Positions 16,145 through 27,804 are shown, counted from the stretch's first letter. The stretch: 64,000 nt of DNA from Streptomyces apocyni (GCF_009739465.1 NZ_WHOM01000036.1:1-64000); one strand, 5' to 3'. The notes: a model not told the origin generated them from the letters alone. Numbers and translations: made by a program.

Positions 16145-17524
16145 TCAGGTCCCGGCCTCCTCGGCGACCTTGATCAGTTCGGCGAGTTCGTCATGCAGGG
16201 CCTGGGCGAGCCGGTCCAGGTCAGGGACGGCCTCGGCGTCGGCGACCAGGCCGTAGTGGACGAAGCCGCGGTACGTGGACACGGCCACCGCGAGCGACTG
16301 GCCGCGGGCGAGCGGGGCGAAGGGGTAGACGGCGGTGAGGGGGCAGCCGCCGAGCCGCAGGCCCAGACTGGGCAGCGGCACGCTGGTGACCAGGATGTCG
16401 AAGAGCAGCCGGGCCGCCTGGGCCACGACGGGCCCGCCGAGCCGGTGCCCGAGCGGCGGCACATGGTCGGCGAGGAGAGCCACGGCGCCCGCGCCACGGT
16501 TGGGTCCGGCGTCCTTGTTGTGGTCCATGGCGGCGCGTACGGTCCGCAGCCGGGCCAGCGGGTCCGGCTCGCCGACCGGGAGCCGGATCAGGTAGCCGGA
16601 GAGGCGGTTGCCGGTCGGGCGGTCGGCGCGGGTGCGGCGGCGGGCGACCGGGATCAGGGCGCGCGGGGCGAGGCCGTCGCTCGGTTCGCCGCGTTCGTCC
16701 AGCCAGCGGCGCAGCGCGCCCGCGACGACCGCGATCAGTACGTCGTTGACGGTGCCGCCGACGCTCTTGCGGACGCGGTGCACGTCGTCGATGTCGAGGA
16801 CGGCGCCCGCGGTGCGGCGGGTTCCGGTGGCGTCCGAGACGAGGGCGGGTGAGGTGCGTACGCCCCAGGTGGCGCGGGCGACCGAGGTGCCGATCTCCAG
16901 GGCCTGGCTCACCTCGCCGATGCCACGGCCCACCTCGTCGATGCCGCGGCGCAGGAGGCCGGGCAGGGCCAGCGGGTTGGGCAGCCGGGGTCCGGTGGAC
17001 TCGGGCGGCTCGGGTGGTTTGGTGGTGCGACGGGGCGCGTAGCCGGTCGTCGCGGGCTGCGGATCGAGTACTCCGGCCGCCAGGGTCAGGGCGCGCAGGC
17101 CGTCGGCGAGCGCGTGGTGGAACTTGAAGAACACCGCGAAGGAGGTGCCGTCGGCGCCGGGCAGCACATGGGCCTCCCACGGGGGCCGCTCCCGGTCCAG
17201 TGGCCGCTCCATCAGCGCCCCGGCCGCGGCGTGGAAGTCGTCGACGGCCCAGCCGAGCCGGACGTGGTGGAGTGGGTCGAAGTGGGCCACCGGTTCGCGT
17301 ACGGCGCTGCCGACCGGGACCATCACCCCGCGGATACGCATGCGCAATCCTGGCACGTCGGGGGCACGGGCGGCGAGCAGGTCAGCGGCCTGCCGGGCGC
17401 TGGTCGCGGAGCTGGCGGTGAAGACACCGAGCGCCGCCAGGTGCATGGGGTGCTCGGCGGATTCGATGTTCCAGAAGGCCAGGTCGAGTGGTGCGAGGAG
17501 ATCACCGGTCATATCGCCAGTCAT
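16145..17524 (-). CDS. Wax ester synthase/diacylglycerol acyltransferase (WS/DGAT)
   Basis: A 459-residue acyltransferase that joins acyl-CoA to diacylglycerol or fatty alcohol to make storage lipid. The catalytic HHALADG motif (HHxxxDG) is at residues 136-142, preceded by PLDRERPPWE (108-117). The C-terminal DUF1298-type region contains GGTVNDVLIAVVAGALRRWL and ITSVPLP-like ILVTSVPLPSLGL. Length matches the family. ATG at 17524 (MTGDMTGDLLAPLDLAFW) gives the normal N-terminus; a longer frame upstream is non-coding. Streptomycetes carry several paralogues for triacylglycerol synthesis. Two TTGAC inverted repeats lie upstream. Confidence 0.92.
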   Translation of the reverse strand: MTGDMTGDLLAPLDLAFWNIESAEHPMHLAALGVFTASSATSARQAADLLAARAPDVPGLRMRIRGVMVPVGSAVREPVAHFDPLHHVRLGWAVDDFHAAAGALMERPLDRERPPWEAHVLPGADGTSFAVFFKFHHALADGLRALTLAAGVLDPQPATTGYAPRRTTKPPEPPESTGPRLPNPLALPGLLRRGIDEVGRGIGEVSQALEIGTSVARATWGVRTSPALVSDATGTRRTAGAVLDIDDVHRVRKSVGGTVNDVLIAVVAGALRRWLDERGEPSDGLAPRALIPVARRRTRADRPTGNRLSGYLIRLPVGEPDPLARLRTVRAAMDHNKDAGPNRGAGAVALLADHVPPLGHRLGGPVVAQAARLLFDILVTSVPLPSLGLRLGGCPLTAVYPFAPLARGQSLAVAVSTYRGFVHYGLVADAEAVPDLDRLAQALHDELAELIKVAEEAGT

Positions 17525-17547
17525 AAGGAACTCTCGCGTCGACGACA

Positions 17548-17589
17548 GTTGACTCCAGCAGTCAACAGACCTTTGACAACTACGGTCAA
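17548..17589. promoter_or_regulatory. Paired TTGAC inverted repeats upstream of WS/DGAT gene
   Basis: GTTGACT-5-AGTCAAC at 17548-17566 is a perfect 7-bp inverted repeat. It is followed by TTGAC-7-GTCAA at 17573-17589. They lie 24-65 bases upstream of the start codon and look like two binding sites of one dimeric regulator. Confidence 0.45.
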
Positions 17590-17648
17590 GTAGTGACAGA
17601 ACACGTAGCGTTACGGCCAGATTAATCCTTGTTTCGCCAGTTGTCCCG

Positions 17649-18350
17649 TCACGGGTCCCCCCGGTCAGCGCGCCGCCCCGGCCGCTGGTCAAAGCAGCAG
17701 TCGCCGCACAGCCCGCCACCAGGGGCCCGGTAGTACAGGCAGCAGCTACGCCGCCGGAACGCCGTGCCGCGCAAAGTGCCGGTGCCCTGTAGCTCCGGGG
17801 TGCTCAGCAGCTCGGTGGCCAGCGCGAGGGCCCGCGCCCCCACATCGGGGCGCCCCTCGCGGCGTGCCCAGCGGTGCAGCTCGCGCGCCGCCCCGGCCAG
17901 CGCGGACCCGGCGTTCCCCCACAGCAGCCGCTCCGACACGCGGTACTCACGCCGCAGCGCCGCGCCCAGCGAGGCCAGGTGAGCGTCCAGGACCACCGCC
18001 TTGAGCCGGTCGACAGGCAGGGCCCGCACCGCGTCGAGCCACAGGTCGTCGGGGCTGCTGGCGTCCGGGTCCCAGCGAAGCCGTACGGGGTCGAGGTCGG
18101 GGACCTGGTCGTGCAGCGCGGCCGCGCCCAGCGCCACGGACCAGAGCCTGGCCGCCAGTCCCAGCTGGGCCACGGACACCGCGATCCGGGTCTCCGGCGC
18201 GCGCAGCCCCGCCCGCACCTTGGCCACGCGCAGCCCGAGCGGCTCCGCGCCCCCGGCATACACTTGGGCGAGGGGTACGGCGCCACCAGGCGGCACCTCC
18301 GTACGCAGGGCGAAGAACCCGCCGACCGACGCGATTTCCCCGAAGTCCAC
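17649..18350 (-). CDS. FhuF-like (2Fe-2S) protein
   Basis: A 233-residue protein with a C-terminal cluster-binding pattern C203-C204, C215, C218-C219 (RRSCCLYYRAPGGGLCGDCC). This is the signature of the FhuF ferric-siderophore reductase family and its actinobacterial relatives. The rest is helical without membrane segments. GTG at 18350 is chosen because the upstream frame is repetitive Arg/Gly-rich sequence over a CTGCCACGC-type tandem repeat (about 18374-18404). The ribosome site is weak, so the start is uncertain. A role in releasing metal from a siderophore is inferred from the family; it is not in a transport operon here. Confidence 0.8.
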   Translation of the reverse strand: MDFGEIASVGGFFALRTEVPPGGAVPLAQVYAGGAEPLGLRVAKVRAGLRAPETRIAVSVAQLGLAARLWSVALGAAALHDQVPDLDPVRLRWDPDASSPDDLWLDAVRALPVDRLKAVVLDAHLASLGAALRREYRVSERLLWGNAGSALAGAARELHRWARREGRPDVGARALALATELLSTPELQGTGTLRGTAFRRRSCCLYYRAPGGGLCGDCCFDQRPGRRADRGDP

Positions 18351-18626
18351 TGCTGCCCCGCCATCCCTGCCGTGCCTGCCACGCCTGCCACGCCTGCCAT
18401 CCGCTGCGCGTCTGTCGCAGTGTCGTTCCCGCGAAGCGAGCGCGGAATGCCCGGAACCTGCCCAAAGGGGCGCCCCAGGGGTCGACCTGAGGACTACCCG
18501 GACCACGGCCTACTCCATCGGCAGTAGGACCCAATGCCTGCTGGAGGACGACGACGCGAGCCGATCCAGGCGTCATCGTAGAGATATGACAGCCGACCGT
18601 ACGCACCAGGACCCGGCGGGTGCGCG

Positions 18627-21045
<2,419 letters not shown>

Positions 21046-21056
21046 TCAGGATGACC

Positions 21057-22034
21057 TCACGCCCGCCTCAAGTAGCGTGGCATCCAGTCCAGTTGCACCT
21101 GCTGTTGGTACGGACCGCCGCCCTCGTGGTCGTTGAAGGAGTACACCTCGATCGACTTCTCCTCCCCCGCGTACGCGTTGAAGGCCGCGAAGACGGTGGA
21201 CGGCGGGCAGGTCTGGTCCTCCAGCGCCGCGGAGAACAACGCGGGGGCCCGGCCACGGGCGGCGAAGTGCACCCCGTCGAAGTAGGACAGCGTGCGGAAC
21301 ACCTGCTCCTCGCCCGTCCTGCGGGCCTTCAGATACGCGCCGATCTCGCGGTAGGGCATGCGGTCGGTCAGCGTGGCGGCGCGCGGGAAGGCGCAGAGGA
21401 ACGGCACGTCCGGGGCGACCGCGGCCAGGTCGGGGACGAGCCCGCCGACCGCGATGGCGAGGCCGCCGCCCTGGCTCACCCCGGTGACGGCGACGCGCGC
21501 GGCGTCCACCAGGGGGTGCGCGCGGACGGCCGCCACGGCTCGTACCGCGTCGGTGTACAGGCGGCGGTAGTAGTAGTCGTGCGGGTCCTCGACGCCGCGG
21601 GTCATAAAGCCCGGGTGCGCGGGCCCGCTGCCGACCGGGTCCCCGGTCTCGCCGCTGGCCCACCCGTCGCTGCCCTGCCCACGGGTGTCCATGACGAAGT
21701 GCGCGAACCCGGCGGCCGCCCACAGCAGATGCATATGCGGCAGCCCACGCCCGCCGCCGTACCCGATGTACTCGACCACCGCGGGCAACGGCTCACGGGC
21801 GCCAGCGGGCAGCACGAGCCAGCCCTTGACGGGGTGTCCGCCGTATCCGGCGTAGCTGACGTCGAAGACCTTGACCCCGGTCAGGGGTATGTTCACCGGC
21901 TCGAAGCGCGCGTCCAGGTCGTACTGGGCGGCCTCGGCGAGGGTCTTCTCCCAGAACTGGTCGAAGTCGGCGGGCTCCGGCAGGTCGGGCCGGTAGCCGC
22001 GGAGTTGCTCCAAAGGAAGATCAAAAAGGGCCAT
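21057..22034 (-). CDS. Acetylxylan esterase/cephalosporin deacetylase (CE7)
   Basis: A 325-residue alpha/beta hydrolase of carbohydrate esterase family 7. The nucleophile Ser sits in GVSQGGGL, the oxyanion region in RGQGSDG, and the acid/His in EDQTCPPSTVFAAFNAY and NDHEGGG, all typical of the family. The N-terminal DLPLEQLRGYRPDLPEPADFDQFW matches CE7 starts. No signal peptide is visible, so the enzyme is cytoplasmic and would deacetylate imported xylo-oligosaccharides. ATG at 22034; it is divergent from gnd with 137 bases between. Confidence 0.92.
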   Translation of the reverse strand: MALFDLPLEQLRGYRPDLPEPADFDQFWEKTLAEAAQYDLDARFEPVNIPLTGVKVFDVSYAGYGGHPVKGWLVLPAGAREPLPAVVEYIGYGGGRGLPHMHLLWAAAGFAHFVMDTRGQGSDGWASGETGDPVGSGPAHPGFMTRGVEDPHDYYYRRLYTDAVRAVAAVRAHPLVDAARVAVTGVSQGGGLAIAVGGLVPDLAAVAPDVPFLCAFPRAATLTDRMPYREIGAYLKARRTGEEQVFRTLSYFDGVHFAARGRAPALFSAALEDQTCPPSTVFAAFNAYAGEEKSIEVYSFNDHEGGGPYQQQVQLDWMPRYLRRA

Positions 22035-22112
22035 GAGACTTCTTTCCCCACCGGAACACCGGGAAACACCAGGCACGGTGACGACATACTGGCGTCACCG
22101 GAGCAGTCTCCC

Positions 22113-22152
22113 GCTATCCCGCTATCCCGCTATCCCGAAATCTCGAAATCTC
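22113..22152. repeat. 8-bp tandem repeats in the gnd promoter region
   Basis: GCTATCCC occurs three times (22113-22136), followed by GAAATCTC twice (22137-22152), ending 20 bases before the gnd start. This could affect promoter spacing. Confidence 0.8.
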
Positions 22153-22171
22153 GATTCCAGGAGCCACAGGC

Positions 22172-23611
22172 ATGAGCAGTTCAGCCCAGATCGGTGTGAC
22201 CGGCCTCGCGGTCATGGGGCGCAATCTCGCCCGTAACTTCGCCCGCAACGGCTACACGGTCGCGGTGCACAACCGCACCTCGGCCAGGACCCACGCACTG
22301 GTCGAGGAGTTCGGGCAGGAGGGGACGTTCATCGCCGCCGAGACGGCCGCCGAGTTCGTCGCCGCGCTGGAGCGCCCACGGCGACTGGTGATCATGGTGA
22401 AGGCGGGTGAGCCGACCGACGCGGTGATCCGCGAGTTCGCGCCGCTCCTTGAGCCGGGAGACATGATCATCGACGGGGGCAACGCGCATTTCGCGGACAC
22501 CAGGCGCCGCGAGCGCGAACTGCGCGAGCAGGGCCTGCACTTCGTCGGCACCGGCGTATCCGGCGGCGAGGAGGGCGCGCTGCACGGGCCGAGCGTGATG
22601 CCGGGCGGTTCGCCGGAGTCGTACGCCACGCTCGGGCCGATGCTGGAGAAGATCTCCGCGAAGGCCGCCGACGGCACACCCTGCGTGACGCATTGCGGGC
22701 CGGACGGCGCGGGGCACTTCGTGAAGATGGTGCACAACGGCATCGAGTACGCCGACATGCAGCTGATCGCCGAGGCGTACCACCTGCTGCGGGAGGTGGC
22801 GGGCTACTCCCCGGCGCGGATCGCCGACATCTTCCGTACCTGGAACACCGGCCGTCTCGACTCGTACCTGATCGAGATCACGGCCGAGGTGCTGTCCCAT
22901 GTGGACGCGGCGACGGGTCGGCCGTTCGTGGACGTGGTGCAGGACCAGGCCGAGCAGAAGGGCACCGGTCGCTGGACCGTACAGATCGCCCTTGACCTGG
23001 GGGTTCCGGTGTCTGGTATCGCGGAGGCAGTGTTCGCCCGGTCGCTGTCCGGCCATACGGCGCTGCGCGAGGCCTCCGGCGGCCTCCCGGGGCCGTCGGC
23101 GGAGCCGCTGGGCGAGGCCGACGCGGCCGCCTTCGCCGACAAGGTGGAGCAGGCGCTGTACGCGTCCAAGATCGTGTCGTATACGCAGGGCTTCCACGAG
23201 ATCCAGGCGGGCAGCGACGAGTTTGGCTGGAACATCGACCTGGGGGCGGTGGCCGCGATCTGGCGGGGCGGCTGCATCATCAGGGCCGCGTTCCTGGACC
23301 GTATCCGCGCGGCCTATGACACGCGCGCCGACCTGCCAAGCCTGCTCTCGGACAAGAGCTTCGCCGAGGAGATCGGCGCGGCGCAGGACGACTGGCGGGC
23401 GGTGCTGGTCGCGGCCACCGAGCAGGGGGTGCCCACGCCGGGCTTCTCCGCGGCGCTGGCGTACTACGACGCGCTGCGCGCCGCGCGGCTGCCGGCCGCG
23501 CTCACCCAGGGGCAGCGGGACTTCTTCGGCGCGCACACCTACCGGCGCACCGACCGCGACGGCTCGTTCCACACGCTGTGGGGCGGCGACCGGTCCGAGG
23601 TCACCGCCTGA
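22172..23611 (+). CDS. gnd: 6-phosphogluconate dehydrogenase, decarboxylating
   Basis: A 479-residue enzyme that oxidises and decarboxylates 6-phosphogluconate to ribulose 5-phosphate with NADP in the pentose phosphate pathway. GLAVMGRNLARNFARNG is the dinucleotide-binding start. GGNAHFADT, GVSGGEEGALHGPSVMPGG and KMVHNGIEYADMQLIAEAY are the substrate and catalytic motifs, the last with the active Lys. Length is that of the long homodimeric form. ATG at 22172 follows CAGGAG. Confidence 0.97.
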   Translation: MSSSAQIGVTGLAVMGRNLARNFARNGYTVAVHNRTSARTHALVEEFGQEGTFIAAETAAEFVAALERPRRLVIMVKAGEPTDAVIREFAPLLEPGDMIIDGGNAHFADTRRRERELREQGLHFVGTGVSGGEEGALHGPSVMPGGSPESYATLGPMLEKISAKAADGTPCVTHCGPDGAGHFVKMVHNGIEYADMQLIAEAYHLLREVAGYSPARIADIFRTWNTGRLDSYLIEITAEVLSHVDAATGRPFVDVVQDQAEQKGTGRWTVQIALDLGVPVSGIAEAVFARSLSGHTALREASGGLPGPSAEPLGEADAAAFADKVEQALYASKIVSYTQGFHEIQAGSDEFGWNIDLGAVAAIWRGGCIIRAAFLDRIRAAYDTRADLPSLLSDKSFAEEIGAAQDDWRAVLVAATEQGVPTPGFSAALAYYDALRAARLPAALTQGQRDFFGAHTYRRTDRDGSFHTLWGGDRSEVTA

Positions 23612-23630
23612 CGGCCCGCCGCCCGCGGGG

Positions 23631-23822
23631 CTAGCCCGTGGGTCCCGGCTCGGGGTCAGGCGCCGGGCCGGGGTCCGGGGGGTGCGGGATCGGGGACGGT
23701 GGGGGTTTGGGCGTGGGCTTGGGCTCGGGCTCGGGCACGGGTGAGGGGAACGGCCCGGGATCGGGGCGGTCCGGGCCCGGCCCTGGGCCTGGCATCGGTT
23801 CTGGCGGGAACGGGTGTGTCAT
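23631..23822 (-). CDS. Proline-rich small protein, 63 aa
   Basis: ATG at 23822 lies five bases after GGAGGAG, strong support for a real gene. The product starts MTHPFPPEPMPGPGPGPDRP and continues as Pro/Glu/Lys/Asp repeats to the end, with no hydrophobic segment. Low-complexity Pro-rich peptides may be disordered or wall-associated; function unknown. It ends 19 bases past the convergent gnd gene. Confidence 0.65.
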   Translation of the reverse strand: MTHPFPPEPMPGPGPGPDRPDPGPFPSPVPEPEPKPTPKPPPSPIPHPPDPGPAPDPEPGPTG

Positions 23823-23956
23823 GGGAACTCCTCCAGCGGTACGGAGGGCAGTGGATCGGCGCCGCCCGCTGGACGACGGCCTCGCCGTCCACTCTCTCCC
23901 GTCACGGGTTCCCGCGCCTGGCGAGTCCACACGCCGAGGGTCGGACGGGCCGATGC

Positions 23957-24397
23957 CTAGTCGTTCGTCCGCGTGAGGCGTACTACGGGGATGTCCCGTG
24001 CCGTCCCGCGTTGATACCCCTCGTACGGGGCGAACAGTTTGACCAGGCCGGGCCAGACCCGGGCCTTGTCCTCGGGGGACAGGGTTTCGGCGCGAGCGGT
24101 GAACCGCTCGGGGCCGACCTGGAGGCGGACCTCGGGCTCTTCGCGCAGGTTGAGGTACCACAGGGGGTGTTGGTCGGACCCGCCGTTGGAGGCCACGATC
24201 AGGTAGTCGTCACCGTCCCGCCCGTAGATCAGTACGGTGCGGCGCCACTGCCCGGTGCGGCGTCCCCGGTAGTCGAGGAGGAGGCAGGGCGCGCCCTGCA
24301 TCGTGGTGCCCTGGGTGCCGCCGGACTCCTCGTACAGCCGCGCTTGCCGTGCCACCCAGCCCTCGGGGCTGATGACGGCCTCGTCGTTCGATGCCAT
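23957..24397 (-). CDS. F420-type nitroreductase family protein (Ddn-like)
   Basis: A 146-residue split-beta-barrel protein of the deazaflavin-dependent nitroreductase family. It contains CLLLDYRGRRTGQWRRTVL, YLIVASNGGSDQHPLWYLNL and the closing ARDIPVVRLTR, all typical of Ddn-like proteins that use F420H2. ATG at 24397 has AAGGAG five bases upstream; the longer frame above is not needed. Substrate unknown. Confidence 0.88.
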   Translation of the reverse strand: MASNDEAVISPEGWVARQARLYEESGGTQGTTMQGAPCLLLDYRGRRTGQWRRTVLIYGRDGDDYLIVASNGGSDQHPLWYLNLREEPEVRLQVGPERFTARAETLSPEDKARVWPGLVKLFAPYEGYQRGTARDIPVVRLTRTND

Positions 24398-24448
24398 GCC
24401 CACTCCTTCCATGCGGCGCTCCGTACCGTGCCACATCGCCTGACCAGC

Positions 24449-25123
24449 TCAACGCCGCCCGCCCGCAGCGGTGTTCCCGCACCGCAGCGCCGCCGCGCGC
24501 AGCCCCATCCGGGGGCTGGACAGCACCGGCACCCGGGTCACGCTCACGGCCCGGTCGGCGGCGGGGGCCATGGACGCCTGGGCGAGCACCACCACATCCG
24601 CGTCGCGCACGGCGCCGACCGCCGTCACGACCAACGCCGTGCAGCCCTCCCGGTCACCGGCGTCGAAGCAGTCCCACGCGCCCTCGACCACCTGGGTACG
24701 GACCTCGACGGGGCGCCCGGCGCGGCGGGCCTCCTCCTCGACGAGCGCGACCGTCGGGTCCAGCGTGCTCTCCACCGTGGCGAGGACCACGATCCGCGGG
24801 CCCGTCGCGACCGCGGCCGCCGCCATCGGCCGGTCGACCCGCAGCACGGGCACCCCGATGGTGGCGGCCTCCGCCTGGGCCTGCGCCTCGGCGACGGCGC
24901 CGATCGTCGAGCAGGTGCAGAGTACGGCGCTCGCCCCCTGCGCGACGGCGTCGGCGAGCAGCGCGCGGACGGCGTCGGCCACGGCCCGCGGGCCGTCCAC
25001 CCTGGCCTGGGCCAGCAGCTCCTCGCGCACGAAGTGGCGCAGCTCCAGGGCGGGATGGTCCTGGTCCCGCAGGGCGTCGAAGACCGGGATGTGGGCGGGC
25101 GAGGTGTGCAGCAGGGCGAGCAT
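24449..25123 (-). CDS. Asp/Glu racemase-superfamily protein
   Basis: A 224-residue protein of the Asp/Glu/hydantoin racemase superfamily. AVLCTCSTIGAVAEAQ holds the first catalytic Cys region and DPTVALVEEEARRAG follows. The second conserved Cys appears to be in DREGCTALVVTAVG. It could racemise an amino acid or act as an isomerase; the exact substrate cannot be read. It stands alone, 51 bases from the Ddn-like gene on the same strand. Confidence 0.75.
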   Translation of the reverse strand: MLALLHTSPAHIPVFDALRDQDHPALELRHFVREELLAQARVDGPRAVADAVRALLADAVAQGASAVLCTCSTIGAVAEAQAQAEAATIGVPVLRVDRPMAAAAVATGPRIVVLATVESTLDPTVALVEEEARRAGRPVEVRTQVVEGAWDCFDAGDREGCTALVVTAVGAVRDADVVVLAQASMAPAADRAVSVTRVPVLSSPRMGLRAAALRCGNTAAGGRR

Positions 25124-25285
25124 GGGGCCGAGGCTAAGCCACGATCGTTCGGCGTGTTGGTGGTGTAGTCCACCTTGCCGATCACGCTATCGGCCGCCTA
25201 CGGCCCTGCGGCGGCGCCCCGCAGGGCGTTTGATCTCCACGCGCGCAGATCCCGCCACACGCAGATCCAGCCACACGCGCGCCCC

Positions 25286-25711
25286 TCAACGCGCCGGGAC
25301 GCTCGCGTGGGGGCTGCGCTGGGTGTCGCCGCCCGGCACCGGCGCGGAGGCGTCGTCACCGAGGGCCACGATCCGGTTCTCGGCGTCCACATGGACGACA
25401 CTGGGCCGCAGCGCACGCGCCTCGGCGTCGTCGACCTGGGCGTAGCTGATCAGGATGACCAGATCGCCGGGGTGGACGAGATGGGCCGCGGCGCCGTTGA
25501 TGCCGATCACGCCGGAGCCGCGCTCACCCTCGATGACGTAGGTCTCGAGCCGGGCGCCGTTAGTGATGTCGACAATGTGGACCAGCTCGCCGGGCAGCAG
25601 GTCGGCGGCGTCCATCAGGTCCGCGTCGATGGTGACCGATCCCACATAGTGCAGGTCGGCCTGCGTCACGGTGGCCCGGTGGATCTTGGACTTGAACATG
25701 GTACGAAACAC
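25286..25711 (-). CDS. panD: Aspartate 1-decarboxylase proenzyme
   Basis: A 141-residue pyruvoyl enzyme that makes beta-alanine for pantothenate/CoA synthesis. The self-cleavage site is the Gly-Ser bond in YVGSVTID, which yields the pyruvoyl-bearing alpha chain. [20 protein letters not shown] and the [20 protein letters not shown] block are family hallmarks. GTG at 25711 is favoured over ATG at 25699 because GGGAG is seven bases upstream of it. The C-terminal ~15 residues are variable. Confidence 0.96.
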   Translation of the reverse strand: MFRTMFKSKIHRATVTQADLHYVGSVTIDADLMDAADLLPGELVHIVDITNGARLETYVIEGERGSGVIGINGAAAHLVHPGDLVILISYAQVDDAEARALRPSVVHVDAENRIVALGDDASAPVPGGDTQRSPHASVPAR

Positions 25712-25848
25712 GGAAAAACTCCCGATTTTGTCGGCTCCCTGCCTGTGCTTTGCCGGTCAAGGGCGTTCCCCGGAGCGTACAACGATTCGCTTGTTCGGTC
25801 AGATCCCGTCACCACGGGACGTGAGACCTGGACGACTGTCGCGGCCCG

Positions 25849-27771
25849 TCACGTGGCCGGGACCACTTCGGGTTCGGCCCCCTTCGGCGCGTCCGCGTCG
25901 GCGTCGGCGTCGGCGTCGGCGAACTGGGTGCGGTACAGCTCGGCGTACCGGCCGTCCGCGGCGAGCAGTTCCTCGTGCCGTCCGCGCTCCACGATCCGGC
26001 CCTCCTCGACGACCAGGATCTGGTCCGCCGCGCGCACCGTGGACAGCCGGTGCGCGATGACGACGGCGGTGCGTCCGGACAGCGCCTCGGCCAGGGCCTC
26101 CTGGACGGCCGCCTCGGAGGTGTTGTCCAGGTGGGCGGTGGCTTCGTCGAGGATCACCACGCGCTGCTGGGCGAGCAGCAGCCGGGCGATCGTCAGCCGC
26201 TGCCGCTCCCCGCCGGAGAGCCGGTAGCCGCGCTCGCCGACGACGGTGTCCAGGCCGTCCGGCAGCGAGGCCACGAGCCCGTCGAGCCGGGAGCGGCGCA
26301 GCGCGTTCCACAGCTCGTCCTCGGCCGCTTCGGGCCTGGCGAGGAGCAGGTTGGCGCGGACCGTGTCGTGGAACAGGTGGCCGTCCTGGGTGACCATGCC
26401 GAGCGCCCCGCGCAGCGACGTGGCGCTCAGGTCGCGTACGTCGACGCCGCCGATCCGTACGGCACCCGCGTCGACGTCGTACAGGCGTGGCACCAGCTGG
26501 GCGATGGTCGACTTGCCCGCGCCGGAGGAGCCGACCAGGGCGACCGTCTGTCCGGGTTCGGCGCGGAAGGACACGTCGTGCAGGACCTCTTCGCCGCCGC
26601 GGGTGTCGAGTGAGGCGACCTCCTCGAGCGAGGCGAGGGAGACCTTGTCGGCGGACGGGTAGCCGAAGCGCACGTTCGCGAACTCGACGGCCACCGGTCC
26701 TTCGGGTACCTGCTGGGCGTCCGGCTTCTCCTCGATGAGCGGCTTGAGGTCGAGGATCTCGAAGACCCGCTCAAAGCTGACCAGGGCGGTCATCACCTCG
26801 ACCCGCGCACCGGCCAGCGCGGTCAGCGGCGCGTACAGCCGGGTGAGCAGCATCGCGAGGGCGACGACGGCGCCGGGTTCCAGGGAGCCGCGCAGCGCGT
26901 AGTAGCCGCCGAGGCCGTAGACGAGGGCCAGCGCTAGGGCGGAGACCAGCGTCAGCGCCGTGATGAACGTCGCCTGGGCCATGGCCGTCCGTACGCCGAT
27001 GTCGCGTACCCGCTGGGCGCGCTCCGCGAACTCCTCGGACTCGGCGCCGGGCCGCCCGAAGAGCTTGATCAGGGTGGCGCCCGGCGCGGAGAAACGCTCG
27101 GTCATCCGGGTGCCCATCGCGGCGTTGTGGTTCGCGGCCTCGCGCTGCAGTCGCGCCATCCGGGCGCCCATACGGCGGGCGGGCACCACGAACACCGGGA
27201 GCAGGACCAGGGCGAGGAGGGTGACCTGCCAGGACAGGGTGAGCATCACCGCGAGGGTCAGGAGCAGGGTGACGACGTTGGAGACCACCCCGGACAGCGT
27301 GCCCGAGAAGGCGCGTTGCGCCCCGATCACGTCGTTGTTGAGGCGACTGACCAGGGCTCCGGTGCGGGTACGGGTGAAGAAGGCGACCGGCATCCGCTGG
27401 ACATGGTCGAACACCGCGGTGCGCAGCCCCAGGATCAGGTCCTCGCCGATACGGGCGGAGAGCCAGCGGTTCAGCAGACCAAGCCCCGCCTCGGCGAGGG
27501 CGATCAGCGCGATGAGGAGGGCGATCCGGACGACGACACCGGGGTCCTGACCCCGGACGATGGCGTTGACGACGTCGCCCGCGAGGACCGGCGTGGCGAC
27601 CGCGAGCACCGCGGTAACCACGCTGACCAGCAGAAACCGTACGATGCGGGGGCGGTGTGGCCGGGCGAAGGCGCCAATGCGGCGCAGCGTGGCCCGGGTG
27701 AAGGGGCGGTGGTCCTGCTGCGCGGTCATGACCGTGCGCAGCTGCGTCCAGGCTGTGGATTCCATGCTCAT
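25849..27771 (-). CDS. ABC multidrug-type exporter, probable SoxR target
   Basis: A 640-residue half-transporter: membrane domain about residues 25-320, ATPase with Walker A GSSGAGKST, signature LSGGERQR, Walker B VVILDEAT and switch IAHRLST. The C-terminus has a short Asp-Ala repeat. It resembles lipid A/multidrug homodimeric exporters. A SoxR box sits 15 bases upstream of the chosen ATG, inside a promoter with TTGACT as -35 element, so the transcript may be leaderless or nearly so. In Streptomyces coelicolor SoxR controls a small regulon that includes an ABC transporter and responds to redox-active pigments; this gene is a likely counterpart. Confidence 0.9.
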   Translation of the reverse strand: MSMESTAWTQLRTVMTAQQDHRPFTRATLRRIGAFARPHRPRIVRFLLVSVVTAVLAVATPVLAGDVVNAIVRGQDPGVVVRIALLIALIALAEAGLGLLNRWLSARIGEDLILGLRTAVFDHVQRMPVAFFTRTRTGALVSRLNNDVIGAQRAFSGTLSGVVSNVVTLLLTLAVMLTLSWQVTLLALVLLPVFVVPARRMGARMARLQREAANHNAAMGTRMTERFSAPGATLIKLFGRPGAESEEFAERAQRVRDIGVRTAMAQATFITALTLVSALALALVYGLGGYYALRGSLEPGAVVALAMLLTRLYAPLTALAGARVEVMTALVSFERVFEILDLKPLIEEKPDAQQVPEGPVAVEFANVRFGYPSADKVSLASLEEVASLDTRGGEEVLHDVSFRAEPGQTVALVGSSGAGKSTIAQLVPRLYDVDAGAVRIGGVDVRDLSATSLRGALGMVTQDGHLFHDTVRANLLLARPEAAEDELWNALRRSRLDGLVASLPDGLDTVVGERGYRLSGGERQRLTIARLLLAQQRVVILDEATAHLDNTSEAAVQEALAEALSGRTAVVIAHRLSTVRAADQILVVEEGRIVERGRHEELLAADGRYAELYRTQFADADADADADAPKGAEPEVVPAT

Positions 27772-27786
27772 GAAGCGAACGTAGAA

Positions 27787-27804
27787 CCTCAAGCAAACTT
27801 GAAG
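27787..27804 (-). promoter_or_regulatory. SoxR box
   Basis: CCTCAAGCAAACTTGAAG matches the SoxR consensus CCTCAAG-4-CTTGAGG except for one base in the right arm. It overlaps the region between TTGACT (-35) and a TCTACG-like -10 on the minus strand, with the long spacer used by MerR-family activators. Confidence 0.82.
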
